A stretch of DNA of 64,000 bases. Origin: CAYZJD01 sp964483455 (GTDB lineage Bacteria > Acidobacteriota > Terriglobia > Bryobacterales > Bryobacteraceae). The notes under the pieces are model-generated. The model was not told where the DNA came from and ran no database searches. It was given only the letters and a program-made list of their open reading frames with translations. How positions within the stretch are numbered: the stretch's first letter is position 1; each line of letters opens with the position of its first letter. Of this stretch, positions 15,274 to 23,983 are shown one piece after another. The stretch is from the NCBI GenBank assembly GCA_964483455.1, contig CAZACK010000009.1:1-64000 (forward strand), given 5' to 3'. A program made the position numbers and the translations under genes.

Positions 15274-15767
15274 TGAGGGCGAATCTGGACACCCTGAAGG
15301 ACGAGATCCTCGAGCACCTGCGGGCGCAAGGTTTCGTCACCTTCCACGGCCTCTCTCGTCTCGTCAGTTCCAAAAACCCCGTCTCCTGGGACACGCGGCG
15401 CCATCCGGACTACAAGGCTTTCCTCGCTGCCGCCGCCCATCTCGGGGTCAAGCTGGTGGCGTTTCACTACCAGGAGTTCCAGGAAGGGGAGATTGACGAC
15501 GCGCTGGACCGGCTCGAAGACGCCGGGATGGACCCGGACGAGCAGCGCTCGCTCCAGCGCCGCCTAGGCGAGATGCGCGTCTATCAGGGCCTCGTCAGCG
15601 GTATCGAGTTGTCCTTCGACCACGACGGGCGCACCTACCTCTTTAACGTCTTCACCGACTGGTGCCTGGAGTTCATGTCGGTGAACGACCAAATCGACAG
15701 CTACCTCCCGGACGAAGACGAAGAGGAAGACGAAGAACCTCTCGGCGGATACTTCTCCAGGAACTGA
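15273..15767 (+). CDS. Unknown protein coupled to the BMC aldehyde dehydrogenase
   Basis: 164 aa, with an ATG overlapping the stop of the aldehyde dehydrogenase gene (TGATG), so translation is coupled. It is soluble, with no signal peptide or membrane helix. The N-terminus (LKDEILEHLRAQGFVTFHG) is amphipathic. The middle is helical (DDALDRLEDAGMDPDEQRSLQRR), the next part is strand-rich (SGIELSFDHDGRTYLFNVFTDW), and the C-terminus is strongly acidic (DEDEEEDEEP). I do not recognise a family. Coupling suggests a cargo, chaperone or regulatory role for the BMC enzyme, but it could also be an unrelated passenger. Codon use matches its neighbours. Confidence 0.7.
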   Translation: MRANLDTLKDEILEHLRAQGFVTFHGLSRLVSSKNPVSWDTRRHPDYKAFLAAAAHLGVKLVAFHYQEFQEGEIDDALDRLEDAGMDPDEQRSLQRRLGEMRVYQGLVSGIELSFDHDGRTYLFNVFTDWCLEFMSVNDQIDSYLPDEDEEEDEEPLGGYFSRN

Positions 15768-15800
15768 CATGCTGTCTCGACCGACCACACACCCTGGATC

Positions 15801-17618
15801 ATGAATATTGGGCCGGCCAATGGTGGGGCAGGCGGCTTCGCCTGCCCACAGTCGAGCGGGCATCACTCGCGTTCTCAACCGGAACGGCCTCGCATCGGCT
15901 GGCTGCTTCCCCAAATTGACCCAACCAGCGCCGGCTCCCTGGCCCGCGCGCTCGGCATCCAGCCACCGGCGGCGCGCGTGCTGGCGGCGCGGGGCTACGC
16001 CGATCCGGAGCACGCGCGCCGGTTTCTCCGCCCGACGCTCGACGATCTGCACGACCCGTTCCTGCTGCTCGGCATGAAGGAAGCGGTCGAGCGCATGCAC
16101 CGCGCCATCGCCGGCGGCGAGAACATCCTGCTCTACGGCGACTACGACGTGGATGGGACTACCTCGGTGGTCATCCTCAAGAAGGCCATCGAGATGCTCG
16201 GCGGCCAGGCGTGGTTCCACGTTCCGCACCGCATCCGGGAAGGCTACGGCATGCAGGCCGGCGTGGTGGAGCAGGCGGCGGCCGACGGCGTCAAGCTGCT
16301 GCTCAGCGTCGATACCGGAATCCGCTCGGCGAGCACAGTCGCCCGCGCCAGGGAACTCGGCATCGACGTCATTGTCACCGACCATCACCTGCCTGACGCG
16401 GAGTTACCGCCCGCGCTGGCGGTGCTCAATCCGAACCGCCCCGGTTGCGCCTATCCCGAGAAAAACCTGTGCGGCGTGGGGGTGGCTTTTAAGTTCGCCC
16501 AGGCGTTGTTCGAGCGGCACGGCTGGCCGCTGGAGAAGCAGCGCCGCGTGGCCGAGTCGCTGCTGAAGTTGGTGGCTATCGGCACGGTGGCCGACGTCGT
16601 CCCGCTGACGGGCGAGAACCGCGTTCTGGTGAAGTTCGGCCTCGCCGGGCTGCGCTCGGTGCGCAACCCTGGGCTGCGGGCGCTGCTCGATGTGTCAGGC
16701 TTCGCCGAGGGTGATGCGCCGTCGGCGGGGCAGGTTGCCTTTCGCATCGCGCCGCGCATGAATGCGGCCGGACGCATGGCCGACGCCATCGACGTCATCA
16801 ACCTGTTCCTGACGGAGGACCCCGAGGAGGCCCGCGCGCTCGCCGCGCGTCTTCACGCGCTCAACCAGGAGCGCCAGCAGGCCGAGGCGGCGATCGTCCA
16901 GGCGATTCTGGCGGAGTGCGAGCGAGTTCCGGTCACCGGCGGGCAGATGGCGCTGGTCTTCGCCGGGGAGAACTGGCACCGGGGTGTGGTCGGCATCGTG
17001 GCCAGCCGCGTGGTCGAGCAGTACCACCGGCCGGCGATCGTGCTGAGCCTTGATCCGGAAGAAGGCGTGGCCCACGGATCGGGACGCAGCATCCCGGCGT
17101 TTCACTTGCTCGAAGCGCTCGAATCCATGCCCGGCCTCTTCCTGCGCTTCGGCGGACACAAGCAGGCCGCGGGACTGGCGCTTCCCGCGGATCGGATCGA
17201 AGAGTTCCGCCGCCGGCTGAACGAGTACGCAGCGGCCCGCCTCACGGCCGACGACATCGTGCCGGAGATCGAGCTTGACGCGTGTCTCGATTTCCGGGAG
17301 ATCAACGAGAAGTCGGTGGCCGAGGTGCTGTCGCTCGCGCCGTTCGGCTTCGGAAACCCCGCCCCGCTGTTCGCCGCCCTCGGGGTCGAAGTCGCCGCCG
17401 AGCCGGCCGTATGGAAGGAGAAGCACCTCCGGGTCGGGCTGCGACAGAACGGGCGGACGGTGTTCGCCAAGGCCTGGAACTTCACCGGCCGCGCCGCCGA
17501 CCTGCGGCCCGGTACGCGAGTGGATGTCGCCGTCGCCCTGGAAGAAGATCCCTACGCCCTCGGCCGCGGCAACGGCGGCTGGAGCGTGGCGCTGAAGGAC
17601 GTGCGGCCGGTTCGATGA
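15801..17618 (+). CDS. recJ: Single-stranded-DNA exonuclease RecJ
   Basis: 605 aa, 5'-3' ssDNA exonuclease of recombination and mismatch repair. The DHH phosphoesterase domain has GDYDVDGTTS (about residue 112) and the DHH motif VTDHHLPDA (about 193), with later metal-site segments SGRSIPAF and GGHKQAAGLAL (about 450) in DHHA1, and a C-terminal OB-like domain. The true start is uncertain. Homology begins around RPRIGWLLPQIDP (residue 29), but the only in-frame ATG before it is at 15801. The first 30 codons include a REP-like hairpin (15826-15847) and so are not typical RecJ sequence. Confidence 0.9.
   Translation: MNIGPANGGAGGFACPQSSGHHSRSQPERPRIGWLLPQIDPTSAGSLARALGIQPPAARVLAARGYADPEHARRFLRPTLDDLHDPFLLLGMKEAVERMHRAIAGGENILLYGDYDVDGTTSVVILKKAIEMLGGQAWFHVPHRIREGYGMQAGVVEQAAADGVKLLLSVDTGIRSASTVARARELGIDVIVTDHHLPDAELPPALAVLNPNRPGCAYPEKNLCGVGVAFKFAQALFERHGWPLEKQRRVAESLLKLVAIGTVADVVPLTGENRVLVKFGLAGLRSVRNPGLRALLDVSGFAEGDAPSAGQVAFRIAPRMNAAGRMADAIDVINLFLTEDPEEARALAARLHALNQERQQAEAAIVQAILAECERVPVTGGQMALVFAGENWHRGVVGIVASRVVEQYHRPAIVLSLDPEEGVAHGSGRSIPAFHLLEALESMPGLFLRFGGHKQAAGLALPADRIEEFRRRLNEYAAARLTADDIVPEIELDACLDFREINEKSVAEVLSLAPFGFGNPAPLFAALGVEVAAEPAVWKEKHLRVGLRQNGRTVFAKAWNFTGRAADLRPGTRVDVAVALEEDPYALGRGNGGWSVALKDVRPVR
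15826..15847. repeat. REP-like hairpin GGGCAGGCG-CGCCTGCCC
   Basis: Nine-bp perfect arms around GCTT, lying inside the 5' end of the recJ reading frame. It belongs to the same short palindrome family as 17642-17657 and 29693-29732. Confidence 0.6.
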
Positions 17619-17636
17619 GCTCTGCCGGGCAACATC

Positions 17637-18661
17637 GTGGCGCAGGCTTCAGCCTGCCGGTTCTCGACTCAACCTCGTTCCGCAGCCTCCGCACCTCAGC
17701 ATGCCGATGCCAAGGCGTACCGCGATTACCGGCAATTGCTCGCGGACAAGAAAGCCGACGCCGTCCTCATCGCCACCCCCGTCTACTTGCACCCGGAGCA
17801 GTTCGAGGCTGCCGTCTCCGCCAACAAGCACATCTATTGCGAAAAGCCCGCCGGCGCCGGCGTGGCCGGCGTCCAGCGCCTCATGCAAGCCGGCCGGAAA
17901 GCCGACCCCGCCAAGACCATCCAGTTCGGTTTTCAGCAGCGCTTCAGCCCGGAGTACCGGCAAGCGCGCGAGCTCGTCGAGGCCGGAGAACTCGGCGAAC
18001 CGAGAATGATGATCAGCTTCTGGATCCTCGGCGGGGTCCCGCGATTGACTCGGCCCGAGACCTTGCCGCTGCCCAACATCCCCGAGGAGGAACGGCGCAT
18101 CCGGCTCTGGATCCGGTGGAGGGAGCTCTCGGGCGGCGACATCGTCGAGTGTGACTGCCACGGCCTGGACACCCTCAACTGGTTTGCCAACGCGCACCCC
18201 GTCAAGGCCACAGGCAAGGGAGGACTGCGCTACCCGAGCTATTACGGAGATGTTATCAGCGACCACTACGACATCATCTACACTTACCCCAATGGAGCCG
18301 AAGGTTATCTCATCAGTGCAAGATACGTGGCCGGATTCCGTGACGTGAAAGAACAGTTCTTCGGCTCGAAGGGTGTGATCGAGACAGCCCGCACTTACTT
18401 CAAGCTGCACGGACCGATCGCGGCCGCTCGCCTGGCGAATGACGATAAGTTGGAGGACACCAGCCTGATCCGGAAGATTACCTCCAAGCGAGAGATCACC
18501 ATCGACGCGGTGGAAGCCTTCTACACCAGTATTCTTGCGAACAAGCCCTATATAACATGTCTCACGACGCCGGCATAAGCACTCTGACCTCCATCCTGGG
18601 ACGGATGGCCTACGAACTCCACCGCGAGGTCACTTGGGAGGAGATGCTGCGGACCGGGTGA
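17637..18661 (+). pseudogene. Truncated and frameshifted Gfo/Idh/MocA oxidoreductase
   Basis: The middle and C-terminal parts of a Gfo/Idh/MocA NAD-dependent oxidoreductase are clear: ADAVLIATPVYLHPEQ, the catalytic EKP motif in HIYCEKPAG, FGFQQRFSPEYRQA, and SGGDIVECDCHGLDTLNWF. The N-terminal Rossmann half with GxGxxG (about 60 residues) is missing. Homology starts exactly next to a REP-like hairpin, and the only start codon (GTG at 17637) lies in that repeat. Near the end, TATATAAC appears to carry two extra bases. The family's usual tail (STLTSILGRMAYELHREVTW) continues in another frame up to 18661. It is therefore very unlikely to be functional. Confidence 0.75.
17642..17657. repeat. REP-like hairpin at pseudogene start
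   Basis: GCAGGCT and AGCCTGC form a perfect 7-bp stem around TC. It sits between recJ and the surviving part of the oxidoreductase gene, at the point where the latter's homology begins. Confidence 0.55.
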
Positions 18662-18744
18662 GCCAGGCGCCCAAACTTGGCGGGATCGCCCGCGGCGAAG
18701 TAGACTTAAGAAAGGGAAGTCAAAGCATCAACACAGAGGGAGCC

Positions 18745-20019
18745 GTGCTGAGCCGACGGGAATTTCTTCGCGCCGGAACGCTGGCGGCCGGCGGAGCCGC
18801 CGCGGCGGTGGTCCACGCATCTCCGGGCCGGTCTCCGAAACCTTACTTCGGCCTCCACCCGTTTATCGAGGCGCACCCCAAGGCTGTGTTTCTCCGCCGC
18901 ACCCGTGTGCCGCACAAGATGGACGCCGAGGCCAAGCTGCGCGAGGGCCTGTCGCTGGCCCGCCAGATCTTCGTTCCCAAGGACGCACCCGGCGTGCCGG
19001 TCACCCATCGCATCGTCTTGAAGCCCAACCAGACCAGCGTTCGCACCAGGCTTCGGCCCCATGAGGAGAACTGGGGCACCGGCACCGACCCGCAGTTCTA
19101 CGAAGGCATGGTGATGGGCCTCAAGGAACTCGGGCTCAAGAAGTTCCACTTCATCGAGGCGAACAACTACCACACCTGGAACTGGCGCGGCTACCTGGAC
19201 ATCAACCTCCGCCACGGCATCGAGATGAACGAGTGCGAGCGGTTCGATCGCCATATGCGCGACAGCTTCCAGATGAACTGGTACAAGGTGCCGGACGGCA
19301 TCATCTACAAGCGCATTCCGTACTATGCCCCGGTGGGCGAGCCGGACACCTGGCTGCTGAACATCGCCAAGTGGAAGGCGCACGGCATGTGCCTCACCCA
19401 GTCGGTGAAGAACGAACAAGGGCTGGTGGTGATTCCCTTCGTCCGCTTCTGCTACGGCTGGCGCGGCGTCATCGGGGTTCCGGAAATCATGAAAGCGGAC
19501 ATCGAGCCGCGCGCCGAGGAGCGGATCAAAGATTTCTTCGAGCGGCACCGGAGAATGGGTTACTGCCGCTACGACAGCCAGGCCGAGCTGAGCCCGGTGC
19601 ACCAGGAAATCTGGGCCCACAAGACCTGCGACAACATGAGCGTGCTGCACACCGGACTGGCGATGATCGAGGGGATCTACGCGCGCGACGGCGACGGCTT
19701 CGCCTTCGGCCACGACTACCTGGCCAACCTGGTGATGTTCGGCAAGGACAAGTTCCGGCTGGACGTGATCGGGCTGTACTTGGGCGGCCACGAGCCGGGC
19801 AACGTCAACCTCTACCGCATCGCCAAGGAGCGCGGTCTCAGCGACACCTTCAACCCGTGGGAGATTCCGGTCTACGAGTGGACCGATAAAGGGCCGGTCC
19901 CCCGCCGGCTGACGGACTTCGAACGCACCCCCCTGAAGACCTACTACCTCCAAAAGGGGCTCGAACCGCTGCTGCACCTGGTGAACGAGCCGTTCGACTA
20001 CGACAAGCACAAGGTGTAG
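18745..20019 (+). CDS. Tat-exported DUF362-family protein
   Basis: 424 aa. The GTG start at 18745 follows AGAGGGAG and gives a clean twin-arginine signal (LSRREFLRAGTLAAGGAAAA). Upstream in-frame codons have no signal or homology. The mature part resembles DUF362-type proteins of acidobacteria and planctomycetes: HRIVLKPNQTSVRTR, FHFIEANNYHTWNWRG, WLLNIAKWKAHGMCLTQSVKN and the Cys/His-containing IWAHKTCDNMSVLHTGLAM. DUF362 proteins are often iron-sulfur linked, but no 4Cys ferredoxin motif is visible here. The biochemical role is unknown. It is followed 39 nt later by another Tat-type enzyme gene and probably shares its transcript. Confidence 0.72.
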   Translation: MLSRREFLRAGTLAAGGAAAAVVHASPGRSPKPYFGLHPFIEAHPKAVFLRRTRVPHKMDAEAKLREGLSLARQIFVPKDAPGVPVTHRIVLKPNQTSVRTRLRPHEENWGTGTDPQFYEGMVMGLKELGLKKFHFIEANNYHTWNWRGYLDINLRHGIEMNECERFDRHMRDSFQMNWYKVPDGIIYKRIPYYAPVGEPDTWLLNIAKWKAHGMCLTQSVKNEQGLVVIPFVRFCYGWRGVIGVPEIMKADIEPRAEERIKDFFERHRRMGYCRYDSQAELSPVHQEIWAHKTCDNMSVLHTGLAMIEGIYARDGDGFAFGHDYLANLVMFGKDKFRLDVIGLYLGGHEPGNVNLYRIAKERGLSDTFNPWEIPVYEWTDKGPVPRRLTDFERTPLKTYYLQKGLEPLLHLVNEPFDYDKHKV

Positions 20020-20058
20020 CCGGTTGCTCACCGGCGCGGCGGGGTGCATGATGGCGTC

Positions 20059-21669
20059 ATGCGCCTTCCATTCTATTTCCCTACTCGCCGCGACTTGTTC
20101 CGGACTGGCTGGCTGGCCGCCGGCGGACTGCTCGGCATCCGGAGCGGGTCCGCCGCGCGCCTCGAAATCGGGCCGAACATCTACCAGTCCATCGGCGTCC
20201 GGCCGCTGATCAACTGCAAGGGCACCTTCACCATCGTCAGCGGCTCGCTGACACTGCCCGAAGTGAAGCGGGCGATGGAGGAAGCCTCCCGGCATTACAT
20301 CCATCTCGATGAGTTGATGGACGCGGTCGGCAAGCGGCTGGCCGAGCTGACCGGCGCGGAGTTCGGCATCGTGACCGCCGGCTGCGCGGCGGCCCTCGCG
20401 CACGCCACCGCCGCCTGCATCGCCGGCGCCGATCCGGAGAAGCTCCAGCGCTTGCCCGACCTCACCGGCCTCAAGAACGAAGTCATCATCCCCGGCTATT
20501 CGCGCAACGTCTACGACCACGCCGTGCGCATGCTCGGCGTGAAGATCATCGAAGTCGAGAATCTCGACGAGCTGGAGCGAGCCTGCACCGCGCGCACGGC
20601 GATGATCATGGTGCTCGGCTGCCCGGAAGACACCGGGCCGTTCGGCCTGGAGCCGATTGCGCAGTCCGCCCGGAAGCGAGGCGTGCCGGTGCTCGTCGAC
20701 GCCGCCGCCGAGCACCTCGCCGTGCCGAACGTGCACCTCAAGCGCGGCGCGCACATGGTCGCCTACAGCGGCGGCAAGTGCCTTCGCGGACCGCAGTGCG
20801 CGGGCATCCTTCTCGGGCAGAAGGACCTGCTGAAAGCCGCCTGGCTGCACTCGGCGCCGCACCACGCCTTCGGCCGGCCGATGAAGGTCGGCAAGGAGGA
20901 GATCATGGGCATGCTGGCGGCGGTGGAGATGTGGATGAAGCGCGACCACGACGCCGAGTGGCGTACCTGGCAGTCGTGGCTGGACCACATCGCCCGCCGG
21001 GTCACGGCCATCGGCGGCGTGACCACGGAAGTCTTGCAGCCGGACGGGCTGTCCAACCGCGCCCCGCAGTTGCGGATCATCTGGGACGGGGCCCGCCTCG
21101 GGATCTACGGCAAGGAGGCGCAGGAGATCCTGTACAACGAGGACCCGCGCATCGTGCTCGGCGGCGCGACCGGAGACGCCCGGGCGGAAGGCCCAAGCAC
21201 GATCACCATCATGCCGTACATGATGACGCCCGGCGACGAGAAGATCGCTGCCGAGCGGATTCACTCCGTGCTGTCGAGGCCGCCGAAGATCGCTCGCGCG
21301 AAACCGCCCGCCGACCCGCCGGCAAACGTCGCCGGGCAGTGGGACGTTCGCCTGGAGTTCCTCCTCGGCACGGCGGCGCACACCCTCGTGCTCGAGCAGC
21401 AGGAAAACTCGCTCACGGGAACCCACCGGGGCGACGTGCTCGCCGGCGACATCGCGGGCGCGGTCGAAGGCAACGAGATCCGCTTCCACAGCTCGCACAG
21501 GTACGAGGGCACGCGCATCCGGTATGAGTTCGCCGGCATTGTGCGGGACGGCGTGATGGAAGGGACCGCCGGCCTGGAGGAGTACGGCCAGGCGCGGTGG
21601 ACCGCTGAGCGCCACAAGTACGCCGAGCCTGGCGGGCCCGTCAGACCCATCAAGAACAAGACGCTGTGA
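20059..21669 (+). CDS. Tat-type SelA-like PLP-dependent enzyme
   Basis: 536 aa from the ATG at 20059. An upstream in-frame GTG at 20044 would add five residues. The N-terminus has a twin-arginine-like signal (PTRRDLFRTGWLAAGGLLG). The body is a fold-type I PLP enzyme related to selenocysteine synthase SelA and D-glucosaminate ammonia-lyases: GVRPLINCKGTFT, TGAEFGIVTAGCAAALA (cofactor loop), VPVLVDAAAEH (Asp that pairs with the pyridine N) and SGGKCLRGPQCAG (Schiff-base Lys near residue 239). The last 115 residues are an extra beta domain (WDVRLEFLLG, ENSLTGTHRGD). No selC or selB is near, so selenium chemistry is unlikely. Amino-sugar-acid lyase activity is a better guess. Confidence 0.78.
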   Translation: MRLPFYFPTRRDLFRTGWLAAGGLLGIRSGSAARLEIGPNIYQSIGVRPLINCKGTFTIVSGSLTLPEVKRAMEEASRHYIHLDELMDAVGKRLAELTGAEFGIVTAGCAAALAHATAACIAGADPEKLQRLPDLTGLKNEVIIPGYSRNVYDHAVRMLGVKIIEVENLDELERACTARTAMIMVLGCPEDTGPFGLEPIAQSARKRGVPVLVDAAAEHLAVPNVHLKRGAHMVAYSGGKCLRGPQCAGILLGQKDLLKAAWLHSAPHHAFGRPMKVGKEEIMGMLAAVEMWMKRDHDAEWRTWQSWLDHIARRVTAIGGVTTEVLQPDGLSNRAPQLRIIWDGARLGIYGKEAQEILYNEDPRIVLGGATGDARAEGPSTITIMPYMMTPGDEKIAAERIHSVLSRPPKIARAKPPADPPANVAGQWDVRLEFLLGTAAHTLVLEQQENSLTGTHRGDVLAGDIAGAVEGNEIRFHSSHRYEGTRIRYEFAGIVRDGVMEGTAGLEEYGQARWTAERHKYAEPGGPVRPIKNKTL

Positions 21670-21684
21670 AGAGCATCCAGCTTC

Positions 21685-22962
21685 TTAGGGCTTCTTCCAC
21701 AGGCGCAAGGCGAGCGCCCAGGAGCACAGAGGCAGCAGTCCGAATACGCCGGTCATCGCCGCGAGTTGGCGGGGCGAGATGCCCAAGTCGATCAATTGGC
21801 CGGCGGCGTAGCTGACCCCGGACATGGTCAGCACCAGGAACGCGTAATCGGCGGAGAACACCCGCCCGCGAAATCGGTCGTCGGTATGGGTTTGCAGCAG
21901 GGTCGTCGAGAAGACCCAAATGGTGGAGCCGCCGGCATGCGCCAGAATCACCGCGAGGAAGGCGATCTGCATCGACGGCGAGGCGCCCAAGGCCAGGTAG
22001 CCGGCCACACCCGCGAGGAAGCCGAACAGGATCCCGAGTCTCAGCCGCGGTTCGTCATTCCCGGCCCACCGGCCGCCGAACAGCGGCCCCAGCAGCGCTC
22101 CAACCCCGCGGGCGCCCATCAGCAGGCTCATGCCAAGCATGCCGGCGCGCTGCGGGTCCAGCCGGCCGAGCGAAACAGGGAAGTCCCGCTCGCCGAGGAT
22201 TGGAAGGATCACCCAGTTGGTGCCCATGAAGCCAAGGCCCGCTTTCACCAGCAGCGTAGCCAGCAGGCGCCGGTCGCCGGCCACGTAGCGCAGCCCCTCG
22301 GCGACCGGCGAGAAATCGGTCAGGTCCCGCAGCTTCATCGGGGGCGCGGCGGCAACGTGCGGCTCCTCGAACCGCATGGCCCGGAGAACATACGCCGAAG
22401 CCAGAAACGACAGGGCGTTGATGACGAACACCGTGTCACGCCCGAAAGCGACGGCGACTACGCCGCCGACCGCCGAGCCAACCGCGAGATTGACCGACCA
22501 GGTTGTCGAAGACAGCGTGTTGGCGACGAGGACCTGGGATCCGTGAGCGATATTCGGAATCACCGCGCTCCGCGCCGGCTCGAAGAAGCCCCACATCAGC
22601 GTCTCGGCGAACAGCAGCCCGTAAATCACCGGGACGAGGTCGCGCGTCTGCGCGAACAGCATGGAGAAGACCACCGCCGCCCGCACGAGGTCGGCGAAGA
22701 TCATGACGCGCTTGCGGCTCATGCGGTCATTCAGTACGCCGGCGGCCGGGGCGATGAAGAACTGCGGCAGCACCTGGAGAACGAAGGCGAACGCCACCGA
22801 CCTGGCGCTCCCCGTCAGCTCGAGCAGCAGGCTGTAAATGGCAATCGAATACAGCCAGTCGCCCAGCTCGCTGATGATCTGCGCGGACCAGAGCAGGCGG
22901 AAGTTGCGGTTCTCCTTGATCAGACTCCAGTAGGCGGAGAAGGAAACCGGCGTGGAGGCCAT
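21685..22962 (-). CDS. MFS transporter (EntS/macrolide-efflux-like)
   Basis: 425-aa inner-membrane protein with about twelve hydrophobic helices. It shows the MFS_3 pattern: NFRLLWSAQIISELGDWLY in helix 1, LNDRMSRKRVMIFADLVRA in the helix 2-3 loop (motif A) and EPARSAVIPNIA after helix 4. Relatives export enterobactin, macrolides or other amphiphiles. The substrate is unknown here. It begins 2 nt after the trpS stop on the same strand, so it may be co-transcribed with trpS. It faces the SelA-like gene tail-to-tail with only 15 bp between. Confidence 0.85.
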   Translation of the reverse strand: MASTPVSFSAYWSLIKENRNFRLLWSAQIISELGDWLYSIAIYSLLLELTGSARSVAFAFVLQVLPQFFIAPAAGVLNDRMSRKRVMIFADLVRAAVVFSMLFAQTRDLVPVIYGLLFAETLMWGFFEPARSAVIPNIAHGSQVLVANTLSSTTWSVNLAVGSAVGGVVAVAFGRDTVFVINALSFLASAYVLRAMRFEEPHVAAAPPMKLRDLTDFSPVAEGLRYVAGDRRLLATLLVKAGLGFMGTNWVILPILGERDFPVSLGRLDPQRAGMLGMSLLMGARGVGALLGPLFGGRWAGNDEPRLRLGILFGFLAGVAGYLALGASPSMQIAFLAVILAHAGGSTIWVFSTTLLQTHTDDRFRGRVFSADYAFLVLTMSGVSYAAGQLIDLGISPRQLAAMTGVFGLLPLCSWALALRLWKKP

Positions 22963-22963
22963 T

Positions 22964-23953
22964 TCAGGAGCGCGTGTACAGGCCCATCCGTCGCTTCACG
23001 AGTTCCACTGTGGCATTGGCGATCGGGGACACGCGCTCCGCGCCCTCCCGCAAAACCTCGTCGACGTAGCCCGGCTCGGAGGTGATCTGCCGGTAGCGTT
23101 GCTGGAGCGGATCGAGGTGGGAGATCACCATGTCGGCGACCTGCTTCTTCAGCTCGCCGTAGCGCATGCCGGAAAAATGCGCGCGCGTCCTTTCCTCGGT
23201 CCAGTCGCCGAACGCCTGAAAGATGTTCAGCAGGTTTTCGACGCCGGCGCCGAGCGCGTCGTAGTCCACCGCCGGATTTGAGTCCGTGGTGGCGCGCATG
23301 ATCTTCTTCCGGATCACCTCCGGCGGGTCGAGGAGCGCCACCGCGTGGCCGGCGGCGGCTTCCGACTTGCTCATCTTCTTGAGCGGATCGTCCAGCCCCA
23401 TGACGCGGGCGCCCACCGTCGGCAGCCTGGTCTCGGGCACCACGAACGTCTCGCCGTACAGCGAATTGAAGCGCTCCGCGATGTCGCGCGTGAGTTCCAG
23501 GTGCTGGGCCTGGTCGTCCCCCACCGGCACGATCGCCGCCTGGTAGAGGAGAATATCGGCCGCCATCAGCACCGGGTACTGAAACAGCCCGTCGCCGACT
23601 GTCTCCTGCTTCTCGGCTTTCGCCTTGAACTGCGTCATGCGGCTGAGCCAGCCCATCGGCGTGACGCAGGTGAGCATCCAGGCCAGCTCGGCGTGCGCGG
23701 GGACGGAGGATTGCACGATGATGGCGCAGTGCTTCGGATCGATGCCCACCGCCAGGAACAGCGCCGTCAGCTCCCGAATCTTCGCGCGCAGCTCTTCCGG
23801 CTGCTGGTAGATCGTGACGGCGTGCAGGTCGACGATGCAGTAGATGCTCTCGTAGTCGTACTGAATCTTGACCCAGTTCTTGAGCGCGCCCAGGTAGTTG
23901 CCGATGTGCAGGTCGCCGGAAGGTTGGACGCCGGAAAAGACTCGTGCTTTCAT
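22964..23953 (-). CDS. trpS: Tryptophanyl-tRNA synthetase
   Basis: 329-aa class I aminoacyl-tRNA synthetase of normal bacterial length. HIGN (SGDLHIGNYLGAL, residues 12-24) and KMSKSE (near residue 193) are the two ATP-binding signatures. QPSG, VPVGDDQAQHLELTRDIA and the C-terminal anticodon region are all typical. It charges tRNA-Trp in the cytoplasm. The start is the ATG giving MKARVFSGVQPSG. It is divergent from the RNA methyltransferase gene, with 30 bp between start codons. Confidence 0.97.
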   Translation of the reverse strand: MKARVFSGVQPSGDLHIGNYLGALKNWVKIQYDYESIYCIVDLHAVTIYQQPEELRAKIRELTALFLAVGIDPKHCAIIVQSSVPAHAELAWMLTCVTPMGWLSRMTQFKAKAEKQETVGDGLFQYPVLMAADILLYQAAIVPVGDDQAQHLELTRDIAERFNSLYGETFVVPETRLPTVGARVMGLDDPLKKMSKSEAAAGHAVALLDPPEVIRKKIMRATTDSNPAVDYDALGAGVENLLNIFQAFGDWTEERTRAHFSGMRYGELKKQVADMVISHLDPLQQRYRQITSEPGYVDEVLREGAERVSPIANATVELVKRRMGLYTRS

Positions 23954-23983
23954 GCTAGGAGAGACGAATTCTTATCCTACGCG

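Noticed and set aside
17282..18154. A plus-strand frame of about 290 codons spanning the recJ end and the oxidoreductase
   Set aside because: Arg/Gly/Pro-rich shadow in a different frame from both recognisable coding regions.
18706..21615. A 969-codon open frame on the minus strand opposite the DUF362 and SelA-like genes
   Set aside because: It mirrors strongly supported plus-strand genes. Long antisense frames are expected at this GC content, and its protein has no family motifs.
20059..21669. SelA-like protein as a true selenocysteine synthase
   Set aside because: It has a Tat signal, an extra C-terminal domain and no selB, selC or selD nearby; no UGA-containing selenoprotein gene was recognised.
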